A stretch of 64,000 nucleotides of DNA from Limosilactobacillus frumenti DSM 13145 (lineage in GTDB: Bacteria > Bacillota > Bacilli > Lactobacillales > Lactobacillaceae), in the NCBI RefSeq assembly GCF_001436045.1, contig NZ_AZER01000004.1, forward strand, positions 62,001 to 126,000, in the 5' to 3' direction. Position 1 is the first letter of the stretch, and each line of letters opens with the position of its first letter. The notes under the pieces are model-generated. The model was not told the DNA's origin, ran no database searches, and saw only the letters and a list, made by a program, of their open reading frames with translations. The position numbers and the translations under genes are program-made. Shown here piece by piece: positions 31,865 through 41,737 of this stretch.

Positions 31865-32976
31865 GCTGATTTCCTCCTTCCCAGTAATAATGCCCCTAGT
31901 GCAGAAACAACTGGCACCACAATCACAATCCCGATGCCACTAATTAAACTCTGAACCATGCCCAGACTCATGTTCATATCAAAAGTGTATCCCCACGAAT
32001 TACCATTTTTCAGGAATAACAAGCTAGAAGTAAATGTGTCCGCCATAAAGATCAAGAACAGGACATTAACCAGCGGCCCCATAATTGATTTACCAACATT
32101 ACGCCCGGACATGAAAAGCTGCCAACGACCAATCGCGGGGTTCAGCTGCTTCAATTCAAACAGAGTCGCAATAATATCACTAGATTCATCCATCACTGCT
32201 CCTAAGGAACCCAAGAGGATCTCCGCAATAAATAACGGACGCGGTACCTGAGTCACATATTGCATTGATTCGTAATATACACCCCGATGGTGGGTTAGTT
32301 CGAGAATAAAAAGTCCCACCATTATGGAAATAACAGTTCCGACAATAGTTGCCAGCAAGGTCGCCAACATTTTCTTATTGGGACCGAGTACTAACAGTAA
32401 TGAAATAGCAGCAAAGGCTAACGCCAGGCTCCCAAACGTAAGTAATACATGGGCTCCCTGGTTGTCGAGGTCGATCACAATCGCTAGGATAAAGAGGATC
32501 CCATTGATAACAACAGAGAGTAAGGCAAACGCCCCTGAGGTTCCCATCAATACCAGCAAAAGGAGGACCACCATCCATAGGAGAAAGACAATCACGGTGT
32601 CACGCTTATATCCACTAGCGTTGGCCATTAATTGTCCCCGCTTATTGGCATGTAATTGTGAAAGAAAAATTTGATTGCCATGGTAAAATCGTTGGTCCAT
32701 CGGCTGAGAATCGCTATAAGTGTTGCTAACTTTAGCCGTTTGTCCTTGATAATGACCATTCATTATCCGAACCGTCAATCGTTGGCTAGTTTGGTGGTCG
32801 ATATTTTTAAACTGATCAGTCGTCCGATGTGATTGCCCATTATGAACTGTTATGACTTGCCCAATGGGTTGCCGGTAGAAGCGTTGATTGTTCATCGTAA
32901 AAATCATTGCTCCTATGCCCACAACCACAATAATAATTAACACCCACCATTTAGTGCGGGTCCATTTCCAGGACAT
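31861..32976 (-). CDS. YibE/F family membrane protein with extracytoplasmic N-domain
   Basis: 371 residues: one N-terminal span (residues about 11-27), an extracytoplasmic domain of about 100 residues beginning after QRFYRQPIGQVITV, then seven or so spans. The pattern LLGSLGAVMDESSDIIATLFEL is a YibE/F hallmark. It is first of a two-gene leftward unit. The two proteins likely work together, but what they transport or sense is unknown. Confidence 0.8.
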   Translation of the reverse strand: MSWKWTRTKWWVLIIIVVVGIGAMIFTMNNQRFYRQPIGQVITVHNGQSHRTTDQFKNIDHQTSQRLTVRIMNGHYQGQTAKVSNTYSDSQPMDQRFYHGNQIFLSQLHANKRGQLMANASGYKRDTVIVFLLWMVVLLLLVLMGTSGAFALLSVVINGILFILAIVIDLDNQGAHVLLTFGSLALAFAAISLLLVLGPNKKMLATLLATIVGTVISIMVGLFILELTHHRGVYYESMQYVTQVPRPLFIAEILLGSLGAVMDESSDIIATLFELKQLNPAIGRWQLFMSGRNVGKSIMGPLVNVLFLIFMADTFTSSLLFLKNGNSWGYTFDMNMSLGMVQSLISGIGIVIVVPVVSALGALLLGRRKSA

Positions 32977-33038
32977 TCATGGCACCTTCTTTAACAAAGT
33001 CTGTTTTCCATTCTACATTTAACCAGCAAAAATAAAAG

Positions 33039-33073
33039 GAAGCTTGCAAGATTTTTAAAAAATTGCAAGCTTC
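33039..33073 (-). terminator. ptsI terminator
   Basis: GAAGCTTGCAA / TTGCAAGCTTC hairpin followed by CTTTTATTTTT on the minus strand. Confidence 0.92.
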
Positions 33074-33078
33074 TCTAA

Positions 33079-34806
33079 TTATTGTTGCTTAAGCCATTGG
33101 TCAACCAACTGTTCCACTTCAGGAGCTGTTTCACATTCCGTCACTGCACGCTGGTACAGTTGATGACAGGCTTCACTATCTAAATTACTCATCATTGAGC
33201 GCGTTCGTAAAATGGAAGATGCACTCATCGAATATTCGTCTAATCCCATGCCAATTAATAATGGCAAGGCACGACGATCACCAGCCATTTCTCCACACAT
33301 TGCTACGCTTGTTTGATGATGGTGACCAGAAACGATAATATGATGGATTAACTTCAAAAATGGTGGATTCAATGGCTGATATAAGTATGATACTGACGTA
33401 TTCCCCCGGTCAGCTGCAAAGCAGTACTGAATAAGGTCATTAGTTCCAATACTAAAGAAGTCCACTTCTTCGGCCAACCGTTCTGCATACAATGCTGCTA
33501 AGGGGACCTCTATCATAATTCCAATCTTAATCTGGTTCCCTAAGCCGGGCTGTTGCTTCTGAAGGTGTGATAACTCACTATGGTAGATCCGCTTTGCCTG
33601 TCGTAACTCATCTAAGGTAGTAATCATAGGGAACATGATGTTAATGGGCCCGTAAGCGGAAGCACGAATCAACGCCCGGAGTTGTTCCTTAAACATTTTT
33701 GGCCGGTTCAACGAGATCCGAATAGCCCGATAGCCCAAGAACGGATTCATTTCATGGGGGAGCGGCATGAATGTTAATGGCTTGTCACCACCAATATCAA
33801 GTGTCCGCACTGTCAAGGTCTTTCCTTGCAAGCCAGTAACGGCTGTCTTGTAGGCATTAAACTGTTCCTCTTCCGTTGGTAAATGTTCACTCTTCATATA
33901 AAGAAATTCGGTCCTGAAGAGGCCCACTTCATCCGCGCCATTTTGTAATACCGCTGGTAAGTCATTTGACGATCCAATATTAGCAGAAATCACAAATTGA
34001 CGGCCGTCTTTGGTGACTGAGGGGGCGTTAACCAACTGTTGCCATTGGAGACGTTCAGCGGCAAAACGGTTGGCAATTGCCTGGTAATGATCAACTTCAG
34101 TGGTTGTCGGATTAGCAATGACCTCTCCAGTAAAGCCATTCATAATGACATCCTCATCATTGTGAACACGCTTGGTAATTCCAGGGCATCCGACGATGGC
34201 GGGAATACGCAGAGAGCGCGCCATGATGGCAGCATGGCTAGTCTTACCGCCAACTTCAGTGACAATTCCCTTAACATACTTAGCGTTCATCTGAGAAGTG
34301 TCGGAAGGACCAATCATGTGGGCTACTACAATCACAGGGTGATCCAAAGCTTGAAGGTTTGGTAGGGCCTTACCCTCCAGTTTTGCTAATACTTGATCGC
34401 GAATATTTGCAAAATCAGTCGCCCGCTCTTGCATATACTTGTTACCAGTCATGGCGGTAAATTCTCTAATTACTCGAGAAATGACTTCTTCAAAGGCAGT
34501 TTCTGCATTTATTCGTTGACTTCGTACCCGGGTTACTACTTGGTTAAACATTTCCGGATCATTAAGAATTTCAATATGCACGTCAAAAATTGCCAAGTCT
34601 TCCTTACCCATTCGTGACGATGCCTGTTTCTTTAAGCGGCTTAAATCATCCTGAACAGCTGCTAAAGCATCTTTAAACCGCTTAATCTCTGCCAAGGGAT
34701 CACTGATCCGTTGCTTAGCAAAGCTTAAGTCCGGCTTGGTCATTAAATATACAGGGGCAATCCCAATTCCATCACTTGCCGCGGTTCCTTTTAAGTGCTT
34801 TGTCAT
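33079..34806 (-). CDS. ptsI: PTS Enzyme I (phosphoenolpyruvate-protein phosphotransferase)
   Basis: Transfers phosphate from PEP to HPr, the first step of PTS sugar uptake and of CcpA signalling. 575 residues: N-terminal HPr-binding helices, phosphohistidine loop GGKTSHAAIMARS (His near residue 189), GFRTEFLYM-type Arg motif, and C-terminal PEP site with IGTNDLIQY and the Cys in AMCGEMAGD. The ATG at 34806 has GGAAGG at spacing 9; a TTG two codons earlier is less likely. It has its own terminator. No ptsH lies next to it, unlike in most Bacillota. Confidence 0.95.
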   Translation of the reverse strand: MTKHLKGTAASDGIGIAPVYLMTKPDLSFAKQRISDPLAEIKRFKDALAAVQDDLSRLKKQASSRMGKEDLAIFDVHIEILNDPEMFNQVVTRVRSQRINAETAFEEVISRVIREFTAMTGNKYMQERATDFANIRDQVLAKLEGKALPNLQALDHPVIVVAHMIGPSDTSQMNAKYVKGIVTEVGGKTSHAAIMARSLRIPAIVGCPGITKRVHNDEDVIMNGFTGEVIANPTTTEVDHYQAIANRFAAERLQWQQLVNAPSVTKDGRQFVISANIGSSNDLPAVLQNGADEVGLFRTEFLYMKSEHLPTEEEQFNAYKTAVTGLQGKTLTVRTLDIGGDKPLTFMPLPHEMNPFLGYRAIRISLNRPKMFKEQLRALIRASAYGPINIMFPMITTLDELRQAKRIYHSELSHLQKQQPGLGNQIKIGIMIEVPLAALYAERLAEEVDFFSIGTNDLIQYCFAADRGNTSVSYLYQPLNPPFLKLIHHIIVSGHHHQTSVAMCGEMAGDRRALPLLIGMGLDEYSMSASSILRTRSMMSNLDSEACHQLYQRAVTECETAPEVEQLVDQWLKQQ

Positions 34807-34895
34807 AATCAAATTCCTTCCCGCTTAAATCTCATATAATACCTTATTCATTATAGTTGAACCGCTTCCAGATAACCAGTTTCACCCAAACAAAA

Positions 34896-34919
34896 AAGAC
34901 CGAGGAATCCTCGATCTTT
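34896..34919 (-). terminator. upp terminator
   Basis: AAAGA-CGAGGA-TCCTCG-TCTTT hairpin followed by a T run on the minus strand. Confidence 0.9.
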
Positions 34920-34941
34920 GAAATACTCAAAATAGATTAAA

Positions 34942-35577
34942 TTACTTGGTACCAAAAAGTCGGTCCCCAGCATCGCCAAGGCCTGGCACAATGTAACCAT
35001 CCTTGTTCAGGTGATCATCTAAGCCTGCGGCATAAAGATCAACATCTGGATATGCTTCACGAACGGCCTTCACACCCTCTGGAGCAGCAACCAGACAAGC
35101 AAACTTCATGTTCTTTTCAGAGCAGCCACGCTTCTTCAATGCTTCGATTGCCATCATTGCCGAGCCACCAGTAGCTAACATTGGGTCAACAATAAACAAT
35201 TGCCGTTCTGTAATATCATTTGGCAACTTGACGAAGTATTCGTGAGGCTTTAGCGTTTCTTCGTCACGGTACATTCCAATAAAGCCAATCTTTGCGGCAG
35301 GAATCAAGTCAGTCATTCCGTCAACCATTCCCAGGCCCGCACGAAGAATTGGAATAATGGCAACTTTCTTACCAGCCAATTCTTTCTTCGTAGTCTTAGC
35401 AATTGGCGTTTCAATTTCAACATCCTTTAATGGCATATCACGCGCAACTTCATAAGCCATTAACGTTGAAATTTCCTTAACAGTTTCACGGAAAAACTTA
35501 GTACCAACATTCTTATCACGAATCATTGTTAATTTATGTTGAATCAGCGGATGATCAATAACTTCAAATTTACCCAT
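34942..35577 (-). CDS. upp: Uracil phosphoribosyltransferase
   Basis: Salvages uracil to UMP with PRPP. 211 residues, standard length. PRPP-binding motif [11 protein letters not shown] near residue 130 and the C-terminal uracil-binding [16 protein letters not shown] are intact. AAAGGAG precedes the ATG. It is monocistronic and complements the uracil permease gene 4 kb away. Confidence 0.97.
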   Translation of the reverse strand: MGKFEVIDHPLIQHKLTMIRDKNVGTKFFRETVKEISTLMAYEVARDMPLKDVEIETPIAKTTKKELAGKKVAIIPILRAGLGMVDGMTDLIPAAKIGFIGMYRDEETLKPHEYFVKLPNDITERQLFIVDPMLATGGSAMMAIEALKKRGCSEKNMKFACLVAAPEGVKAVREAYPDVDLYAAGLDDHLNKDGYIVPGLGDAGDRLFGTK

Positions 35578-35794
35578 GCCAAATACACTCCTTTGAATTT
35601 CTTATCCATTCTACCATATTACTAGGTACTAACAAGACTGTTTTTGCTAATTAATTGGATGCGCTTTAGTTAAGACTGTAGCTCGTTTAGAAACTGGTTG
35701 CTTAGCTTACCATCATTGTCCTCCATGACTCATCATCGGCCAAAACTCTGGTGATTCGTTTATCTCCCTTTTGCGGCACATGAAACTGTAAAAA

Positions 35795-35833
35795 AAGCGA
35801 TTATTTCCCTAACAAATGTGCAAATAACCGCTT
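35795..35833 (-). terminator. Terminator after ywlC
   Basis: AAGCGGTTATTT / AAATAATCGCTT hairpin with a long T run on the minus strand. The rest of the 35578-35865 gap shows nothing recognisable. Confidence 0.88.
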
Positions 35834-35865
35834 CCAACAATTTTCGATTTTATTTTACCATTCTA

Positions 35866-36891
35866 CTATTTATTTTGCGCACCAAAATGTACCCCACCGG
35901 CTGATTTGTTCAACCGGTTCATATATGCGCGTCCAAGGTCCTTTGCCGGAAAAGCCTGAGCAACAATGGCTTTAACATTAGGCTGGTCATCAAACTGTCG
36001 CAAGCCATCAAATAACCGTGCGCTCGCATCCTGAACATTTTTACCTAATGAGAACTGAATCGCGTTCATCGGTAAACTGGCATGTTGAAGGATCCGTTCC
36101 TCAGCCATCATTCCCACGTCAAATGGTTGCTTACTAATCCAATCTACCACTCGTTGCCAATCAGTATCCTGGTCCACAATGTAAACTTGGGCATTAGGAG
36201 CGTAGTGTTTATATTTCATCCCTGGAGCTTTAGGAATTTCATTCTTACCAACATGGTGGTGATTAAGATCAATTGATCCAATCACATCTTCAATTTGGGC
36301 CTTAGTAACGGCACCTGGACGTAGAATCACTGGCTGGTCAGTCGACATATCCAGAACTGTTGATTCAACCCCAACCCGTGTTGGGCCATTATCAATAATT
36401 CCAGCGATTTTACCGTGAAGGTCATGGTAAACATGCTGGGCAGTGGTTGGACTTGGCTTCCCTGAAGTATTAGCAGATGGTCCAACAATTGGCACACCAG
36501 CCTTTTTAATTAAATCCAAGGTTGGTTGACAATCAGGGAAGCGAAAAGCAACCGTAGATAAACCACCAGTCACCGTCTTTGATAAAACATGGCGTTTGAT
36601 TGGCAAAATAATGGTCAATGAGCCTGGCCAAAACTTTTTCATCAACTTTCGTGCATTATCAGGAATATTGGCTGCATACTTTTCCACCATTTCAACAGAG
36701 GCAACATGAACAATCAATGGATTATCACTTGGCCGCCCCTTGGCTAAATATACATTTTTAACAGCGGCCTCATTAGTTGCATCGGCTCCCAATCCATACA
36801 CTGTTTCGGTCGGAAAAGCAACGAGGTGTCCTGCTTGGATTTCCTTCGCCGCTTGATCGATTTCATCTAAATGAAAAATCCGCGTATTCAT
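35866..36891 (-). CDS. ywlC: L-threonylcarbamoyladenylate synthase (Sua5/YwlC)
   Basis: Makes the TC-AMP intermediate for t6A modification of tRNAs reading ANN codons. 341 residues from the ATG at 36891, preceded by GGAGG; the longer frame to 36927 reads through that site and overlaps prmC more deeply. The YrdC core (VAFPTETVYGLGADA, KGRPSDNPLIVH, GPSANTSGKPSPT) fills residues about 8-200. A C-terminal Sua5 domain follows, so this is the long form. Last gene of tdk-prfA-prmC-ywlC. Confidence 0.94.
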   Translation of the reverse strand: MNTRIFHLDEIDQAAKEIQAGHLVAFPTETVYGLGADATNEAAVKNVYLAKGRPSDNPLIVHVASVEMVEKYAANIPDNARKLMKKFWPGSLTIILPIKRHVLSKTVTGGLSTVAFRFPDCQPTLDLIKKAGVPIVGPSANTSGKPSPTTAQHVYHDLHGKIAGIIDNGPTRVGVESTVLDMSTDQPVILRPGAVTKAQIEDVIGSIDLNHHHVGKNEIPKAPGMKYKHYAPNAQVYIVDQDTDWQRVVDWISKQPFDVGMMAEERILQHASLPMNAIQFSLGKNVQDASARLFDGLRQFDDQPNVKAIVAQAFPAKDLGRAYMNRLNKSAGGVHFGAQNK

Positions 36892-37766
36892 TTTTTCTGG
36901 TTTCCTCCTGTGTTTAAAAAGTCCCATCCATGAATCATCCTCATCTTATTCGCCACATCGTGTCGTGGCACTATTTTTGCTCCAGGGTTCAATCTGTGAA
37001 AAAGAGCTTGAATCCTTTTTTCTTGGTCAAAACCCGTTTCACCAAATAACTCACCTTTTGGAGTAAGGTGACCTGCAATTTGCTCAAATAACCGCTGGTA
37101 AAAGCCGAGGCCATGCTCATCAGCATATAAGGCCAAGGCTGGTTCGTATTTCACCACTGCTGGATCCATTAATCCCTGGTCCGCCCGGTCAACGTAAGGG
37201 GGATTAGTCACAACTAGGTCAAACCTTCGATTAACTAAACCATCAAAAAGGTCGCTTTGCACGAGTTCCACTTGAGCTGATAATCGTTGTGCATTAAATT
37301 TTGCAACGTCCAATGCCGTATTAGAAATATCTGATAGGGTCACCTGCCATTGGGGACGTTCTAAAGCCAATGTAATTCCAATAACTCCACTACCAGTCCC
37401 AAGATCTAAAACCTGGAGTGGTCGGTCATCCTTTTGATCCAGCACCCACTCAACTAAATCTGCCGTTTCCGGTTCAGGAATCAAAACATGCGAATTGACT
37501 TGGAAAGTCCGTCCATAAAATGGTGCTTTACCAACAATATACTGTGCTGGTTCATTATTATTCAAACGGACCACTGCCTGCTGAAACCAATTCCATGCTT
37601 GCTCACTCATCTGTTCCCGTTGGTGAAGCAGAAAATGGGTATCATCCCAACCATACTTCATTTGAAGTAGGAAGTGCGGAGCATTGTAATCCAAATGCTG
37701 TGATCGCATTTGCTGTTCTGCCCACTTCAACGCAGCAAAAAATGTTGGTGGCTGATGATTATTCAT
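36888..37766 (-). CDS. prmC: Release factor glutamine methyltransferase PrmC (HemK)
   Basis: Methylates the Gln of the GGQ motif in RF1/RF2. 292 residues: N-terminal helical domain, SAM motif [13 protein letters not shown] and the catalytic NPPYV near residue 187. It overlaps prfA by 8 bases, so enzyme and substrate genes are translationally coupled, as usual. Confidence 0.96.
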   Translation of the reverse strand: MNNHQPPTFFAALKWAEQQMRSQHLDYNAPHFLLQMKYGWDDTHFLLHQREQMSEQAWNWFQQAVVRLNNNEPAQYIVGKAPFYGRTFQVNSHVLIPEPETADLVEWVLDQKDDRPLQVLDLGTGSGVIGITLALERPQWQVTLSDISNTALDVAKFNAQRLSAQVELVQSDLFDGLVNRRFDLVVTNPPYVDRADQGLMDPAVVKYEPALALYADEHGLGFYQRLFEQIAGHLTPKGELFGETGFDQEKRIQALFHRLNPGAKIVPRHDVANKMRMIHGWDFLNTGGNQKK

Positions 37767-38847
37767 TGCGCAGTTGTTCCAGTTTCTTGGTTTGGTCGGC
37801 CACGATCAACGCTTCAATGATTTCATCGAGGTCGCCGTCCATAATTTTGTCCAGTTTATTTAAGGTTAAGCCAATGCGGTGATCAGTTACCCGATTTTGT
37901 GGATAATTATATGTCCGAATCCGTTCAGAGCGGTCACCCGTCCCAATAGCATCCTTACGTTTCTTGTCATAGGCACTCTGTTCTTTTTGCTGGTAATAAT
38001 CATAAACCCGTGATTTTAAAATCCGCATTGCTTTGGCACGGTTCTGTTGCTGTGACCGCTCATCCTGCATAGCCACTACAATTCCTGTTGGCAAGTGGGT
38101 CATCCGCACGGCTGAAGACGTTTTGTTAACGTGCTGACCACCAGCACCGCTAGACCGATAGACATCAACCCGGATATCCTTGGGGTCAATATCTACATCA
38201 ACGTCTTCTGCTTCAGGCATCACTCCAACCGTTGCTGTCGACGTGTGCACCCGTCCTTGTGATTCAGTAACCGGCACCCGTTGAACACGGTGCGCACCAT
38301 TTTCAAACTTCAGCTTAGAGTACACCTTATCACCGGTAATCATCAATGCAATTTCCTTAAAGCCACCAACTTCGGTTTCGTTTTTATCAACAACTTCCAC
38401 CTTCCAACCTTGCTTTTCTGCATAGTGCAGATACATGTTGTACAAGTCAGCAGCGAACAGACTCGCTTCATCCCCGCCGGCGGCTCCACGGATTTCCATG
38501 ATGATGTTCTTATCATCATTCGGGTCCTTAGGGATTAACAGAATCTCTAATTCTTTTTCGAGCTTGGCCTGCTGGTCCTTCATCGATGATAATTCGTCCT
38601 TCGTCAAGGCCGTCATATCAGGATCATCCGTTTCACGAAGAAGTTCCTCATCATCACTGATTGTCTGAGTCACTTTTTTGTACTGGTTATACTTTTCAAC
38701 GGTCTCCCGCAAGCTACCTTCTTCTTTGGAAAGTTTAGTAAACCGCTGTGAGTCAGCGATGACTGCTGGATCTGAAATTAACTCATTTAACTCATCATAA
38801 CGGTCGGCAACTGCTTGAAGTTTATCAAAAATTTCTTGCATTTCCAT
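37759..38847 (-). CDS. prfA: Peptide chain release factor 1
   Basis: Terminates translation at UAA and UAG. 362 residues from the ATG at 38847, with GAGGAG upstream. The GGQ loop is in [12 protein letters not shown] near residue 234, and the stop-codon PxT motif region lies in the segment before VHTSTATV. The longer frame up to 38904 overlaps tdk and has no family match, so it was rejected. Confidence 0.97.
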   Translation of the reverse strand: MEMQEIFDKLQAVADRYDELNELISDPAVIADSQRFTKLSKEEGSLRETVEKYNQYKKVTQTISDDEELLRETDDPDMTALTKDELSSMKDQQAKLEKELEILLIPKDPNDDKNIIMEIRGAAGGDEASLFAADLYNMYLHYAEKQGWKVEVVDKNETEVGGFKEIALMITGDKVYSKLKFENGAHRVQRVPVTESQGRVHTSTATVGVMPEAEDVDVDIDPKDIRVDVYRSSGAGGQHVNKTSSAVRMTHLPTGIVVAMQDERSQQQNRAKAMRILKSRVYDYYQQKEQSAYDKKRKDAIGTGDRSERIRTYNYPQNRVTDHRIGLTLNKLDKIMDGDLDEIIEALIVADQTKKLEQLRNE

Positions 38848-38855
38848 GGTATTGC

Positions 38856-39440
38856 TTACTCCTCTGTATGATTTAATTTTGGATGAAAATAATGATAACG
38901 ACAAACGGGGTAGTACATTTCATTTCCCCCAATTTGCACTTGTTCGCCCTCATAAACTGGTTTGCCATTGTGGATGCGCAAGTTCATCGTTGCTTTACGG
39001 GCACAAAACCAACAAATAGTTTTCATCTCTTCAATCTTATCGGCGTAAATTAGTAAATATTTAGAACCTTCAAAGAGCTCATTCTTAAAGTCATTCTTGA
39101 GGCCAAAAGTCATCACCGGAATATGAAGTTCATCTACAATTTTAATAAGCTCAAGAACATGATGGCGTTCCAAGAATTGCGCCTCATCAATCAGCACACA
39201 GTAAATTTTTTTATGCATCTGACGAACATAGTCATAAATATTGGTTTCCGACATTACTGGCTGTACTCGTCGTTTTAATCCAATCCGACTAGCAATAATC
39301 CCGCGCCCAGAACGATCATCGACGGCACTGGTCATTAACACTACTGGTTTCCCCTGTTCTTCGTAGTTATGAGCGACTTTTAAAATATCAATCGATTTTC
39401 CAGAATTCATGGCGCCATATTTAAAAAATAACTGTGCCAA
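38856..39440 (-). CDS. tdk: Thymidine kinase
   Basis: Phosphorylates thymidine for dTMP salvage (TK1-like type II). 194 residues: P-loop GAMNSGKS near residue 9, DEAQFL for Walker B and a zinc site with two Cys in CWFCARKA and another in PVCRYHYF. First gene of the four-gene unit ending in ywlC, divergent from murT. Confidence 0.96.
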   Translation of the reverse strand: MAQLFFKYGAMNSGKSIDILKVAHNYEEQGKPVVLMTSAVDDRSGRGIIASRIGLKRRVQPVMSETNIYDYVRQMHKKIYCVLIDEAQFLERHHVLELIKIVDELHIPVMTFGLKNDFKNELFEGSKYLLIYADKIEEMKTICWFCARKATMNLRIHNGKPVYEGEQVQIGGNEMYYPVCRYHYFHPKLNHTEE

Positions 39441-39611
39441 CGTTGATACGCTCCTTTTTTATCCAATATCTTTACTATTATAGCCAATAATAAGGGGCAT
39501 TTAAATAGTAACCCAAACTGACTACTTGCTAAAATCAGGTCAAATACTTTTCTTTTCAGACCATAAAGCTTAAAATTAACGGGTACTAAATTAGGAAAGG
39601 ATTCTGCCAAT

Positions 39612-40949
39612 ATGTCATTACGCAGTGCGTTTGCAGAAGCTGCCGGACGATCGTCTTACTGGTTCCTGCATACTTTTAGAAATGGTGGTAGCTCTTTACC
39701 AGGCAAGTTAACACTGAAACTCGATCCTAACATTCTCCAGGCATTCAGCAAAAAGTATGACCTGGTAATTGTCACTGGTACTAATGGGAAAACCCTAACC
39801 ACAGCTTTAAGTGTGCGGGTTTTACGTGAAAAATATGATCAGGTACTGACTAACCCCACCGGTTCCAACATGGAACAAGGGATCGTCACTACCTTCATTA
39901 CAGCACCACGACCAAAGAAGAAGGGCCTAGCGGTTCTTGAAGTTGATGAGGCAAATGTGGTCAAGGTTACAAAATATATCACCCCGATTGCATTTATCTT
40001 CACTAACATTTTCCGTGATCAGATGGATCGCTATGGTGAAATTTACACAACTTATCAGAAAATTCTTAATGGAGTTAAACTGGCACCTAAAGCAACTATT
40101 ATTGCCAATGGTGATGAACAACTATTCAATGGGCATCATCTACCCAACCCAATTATTTATTACGGATTCAATCACGAACATAAGGAAGCCTTTGATGCAC
40201 CAGCTAACACTGATGGTCTCCTCTGTCCGAAGTGTCAACACATTTTACGTTACCACATGCGGACATACGCTAATTTAGGGGATTACTTCTGTCCAAACTG
40301 TGGTTTCAAGCGACCAAAGCTCACCTATGCTGTTACCAAAATTGATAACTTAACGCCAACTAGTTCCACCTTTGAAATGGATGGTGAAACCTACCGGATC
40401 GGTATTGGCGGCTTGTACAACATTTATAACGCTTTAGCAGCTTACGCACTCGGCCGCTTTCTGGGTGTAAGTCAGGCGCAGATTAAAGATGCCTTTGAAT
40501 CAGATGAACGGGTCTTCGGTCGCCAAGAAGTTATCCACATTGGCGATAAAGAAGTGACCCTTATCCTGGTCAAAAACCCAGTAGGGCTGAACCAAGTTTT
40601 GGACATGATCGAAACCGACCCCCAGCCATTCAGTTTCACCTTCTTATTAAATGCTAATTACGCTGATGGGATTGACACGTCGTGGATCTGGGATGGCAAT
40701 TTTGAGAAACTTGTTCAGCATCAAATTCCCCAGTACATGACTGGTGGCGAACGGTACAAAGATATTACAACTCGCCTAACAATGGCTGGCGTTCAAAAAA
40801 TGTGGCATGAGCCTGATCTGACGAAGGTCATTGCCAAAATTAAGCAGATGCCGACTAAACATGTTTATATTTTGGCAACCTATACCGCAGTGCTCCAATT
40901 ACGTAAGCAACTTGCTGAGGGCGGCTATATCAAAGGAGGGATGGACTAA
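39612..40949 (+). CDS. murT: Lipid II isoglutaminyl synthase, Mur-ligase subunit MurT
   Basis: With GatD it amidates the D-Glu of the lipid II stem peptide. 445 residues: ATP-binding GTNGKTLTT (near residue 57), Mur ligase middle domain containing a four-Cys zinc ribbon (CPKC near residue 206 and CPNC near 233), and a C-terminal DUF1727 domain. GGAAAGG stands 11 bases before the ATG. Its stop codon overlaps the gatD start. Confidence 0.95.
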   Translation: MSLRSAFAEAAGRSSYWFLHTFRNGGSSLPGKLTLKLDPNILQAFSKKYDLVIVTGTNGKTLTTALSVRVLREKYDQVLTNPTGSNMEQGIVTTFITAPRPKKKGLAVLEVDEANVVKVTKYITPIAFIFTNIFRDQMDRYGEIYTTYQKILNGVKLAPKATIIANGDEQLFNGHHLPNPIIYYGFNHEHKEAFDAPANTDGLLCPKCQHILRYHMRTYANLGDYFCPNCGFKRPKLTYAVTKIDNLTPTSSTFEMDGETYRIGIGGLYNIYNALAAYALGRFLGVSQAQIKDAFESDERVFGRQEVIHIGDKEVTLILVKNPVGLNQVLDMIETDPQPFSFTFLLNANYADGIDTSWIWDGNFEKLVQHQIPQYMTGGERYKDITTRLTMAGVQKMWHEPDLTKVIAKIKQMPTKHVYILATYTAVLQLRKQLAEGGYIKGGMD

Positions 40950-41656
40950 TGGCAAAATACCATTTACGATTGGCACACCTCTATGGCAACCTGTTAAACA
41001 CCTATAGCGACCTAGGCAATATCATTGCGTTACGGTACTATGGCAAACAAATGGATGCCGATATCGCCGTTGATGTCATTAGCATTAATGAACAGTTTGA
41101 TCCTGATAAATATGACATTGCATTATTCGGTGGGGGTCAAGACTATGAACAACTGGTTGTTTCTAAGGATCTTCCAAACAAGAAGGCTGCTTTCCAGAAG
41201 TTTATCGATGATGGCAAGCCCCTCCTAGCCATTTGTGGTGGCTACCAGCTCCTTGGTAAATACTACATTGGTGCACAGGGTGAAAAGATTCCCGGGCTGG
41301 GGATCTTACCCCACTACACACTGAGCCAAGACCATAATCGCTTCATCGGCAACATCACCATTAAAAACGAAAGTAATGGCCAACTTTATCACGGCTTTGA
41401 AAACCATAACGGAATGACCTTTTTAGGAAAAGGGGAACGGCCGTTGGGTAAAGTTGTATCTGGTCATGGTAATAATGGTCAAGATCAAACGGAAGGGGCT
41501 ATTTGGAAGGAAACATACTGCTCATACTTCCATGGACCGATCCTGACCCGCAATGGTGAAATTGCCAAGCACTTACTACTGACTGCACTTCACCATAAAT
41601 ACCTTGAAGCTGACCTTTCACAGGCCGAGAATTTAGTAATCAAACCAACTTTCTAG
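40949..41656 (+). CDS. gatD: Lipid II isoglutaminyl synthase, glutaminase subunit GatD
   Basis: Class I glutamine amidotransferase that supplies ammonia to MurT. 235 residues with the nucleophile elbow AICGGYQLLG (Cys near residue 94) and the catalytic His in YFHGPILTRN near 190. ATG overlaps the murT stop by one base, with GGAGGG in front. Confidence 0.95.
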   Translation: MAKYHLRLAHLYGNLLNTYSDLGNIIALRYYGKQMDADIAVDVISINEQFDPDKYDIALFGGGQDYEQLVVSKDLPNKKAAFQKFIDDGKPLLAICGGYQLLGKYYIGAQGEKIPGLGILPHYTLSQDHNRFIGNITIKNESNGQLYHGFENHNGMTFLGKGERPLGKVVSGHGNNGQDQTEGAIWKETYCSYFHGPILTRNGEIAKHLLLTALHHKYLEADLSQAENLVIKPTF

Positions 41657-41663
41657 ATATTAC

Positions 41664-41697
41664 AAAAGGCTGAACGGAAATTCCGTTCAGCCTTTTT
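41664..41697 (+). terminator. murT-gatD terminator
   Basis: AAAAGGCTGAACGG / CCGTTCAGCCTTTT hairpin with a T run. Confidence 0.95.
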
Positions 41698-41737
41698 TGA
41701 ATAGCTGTTGATTGATGAACTCGATTTTACAACTTAA

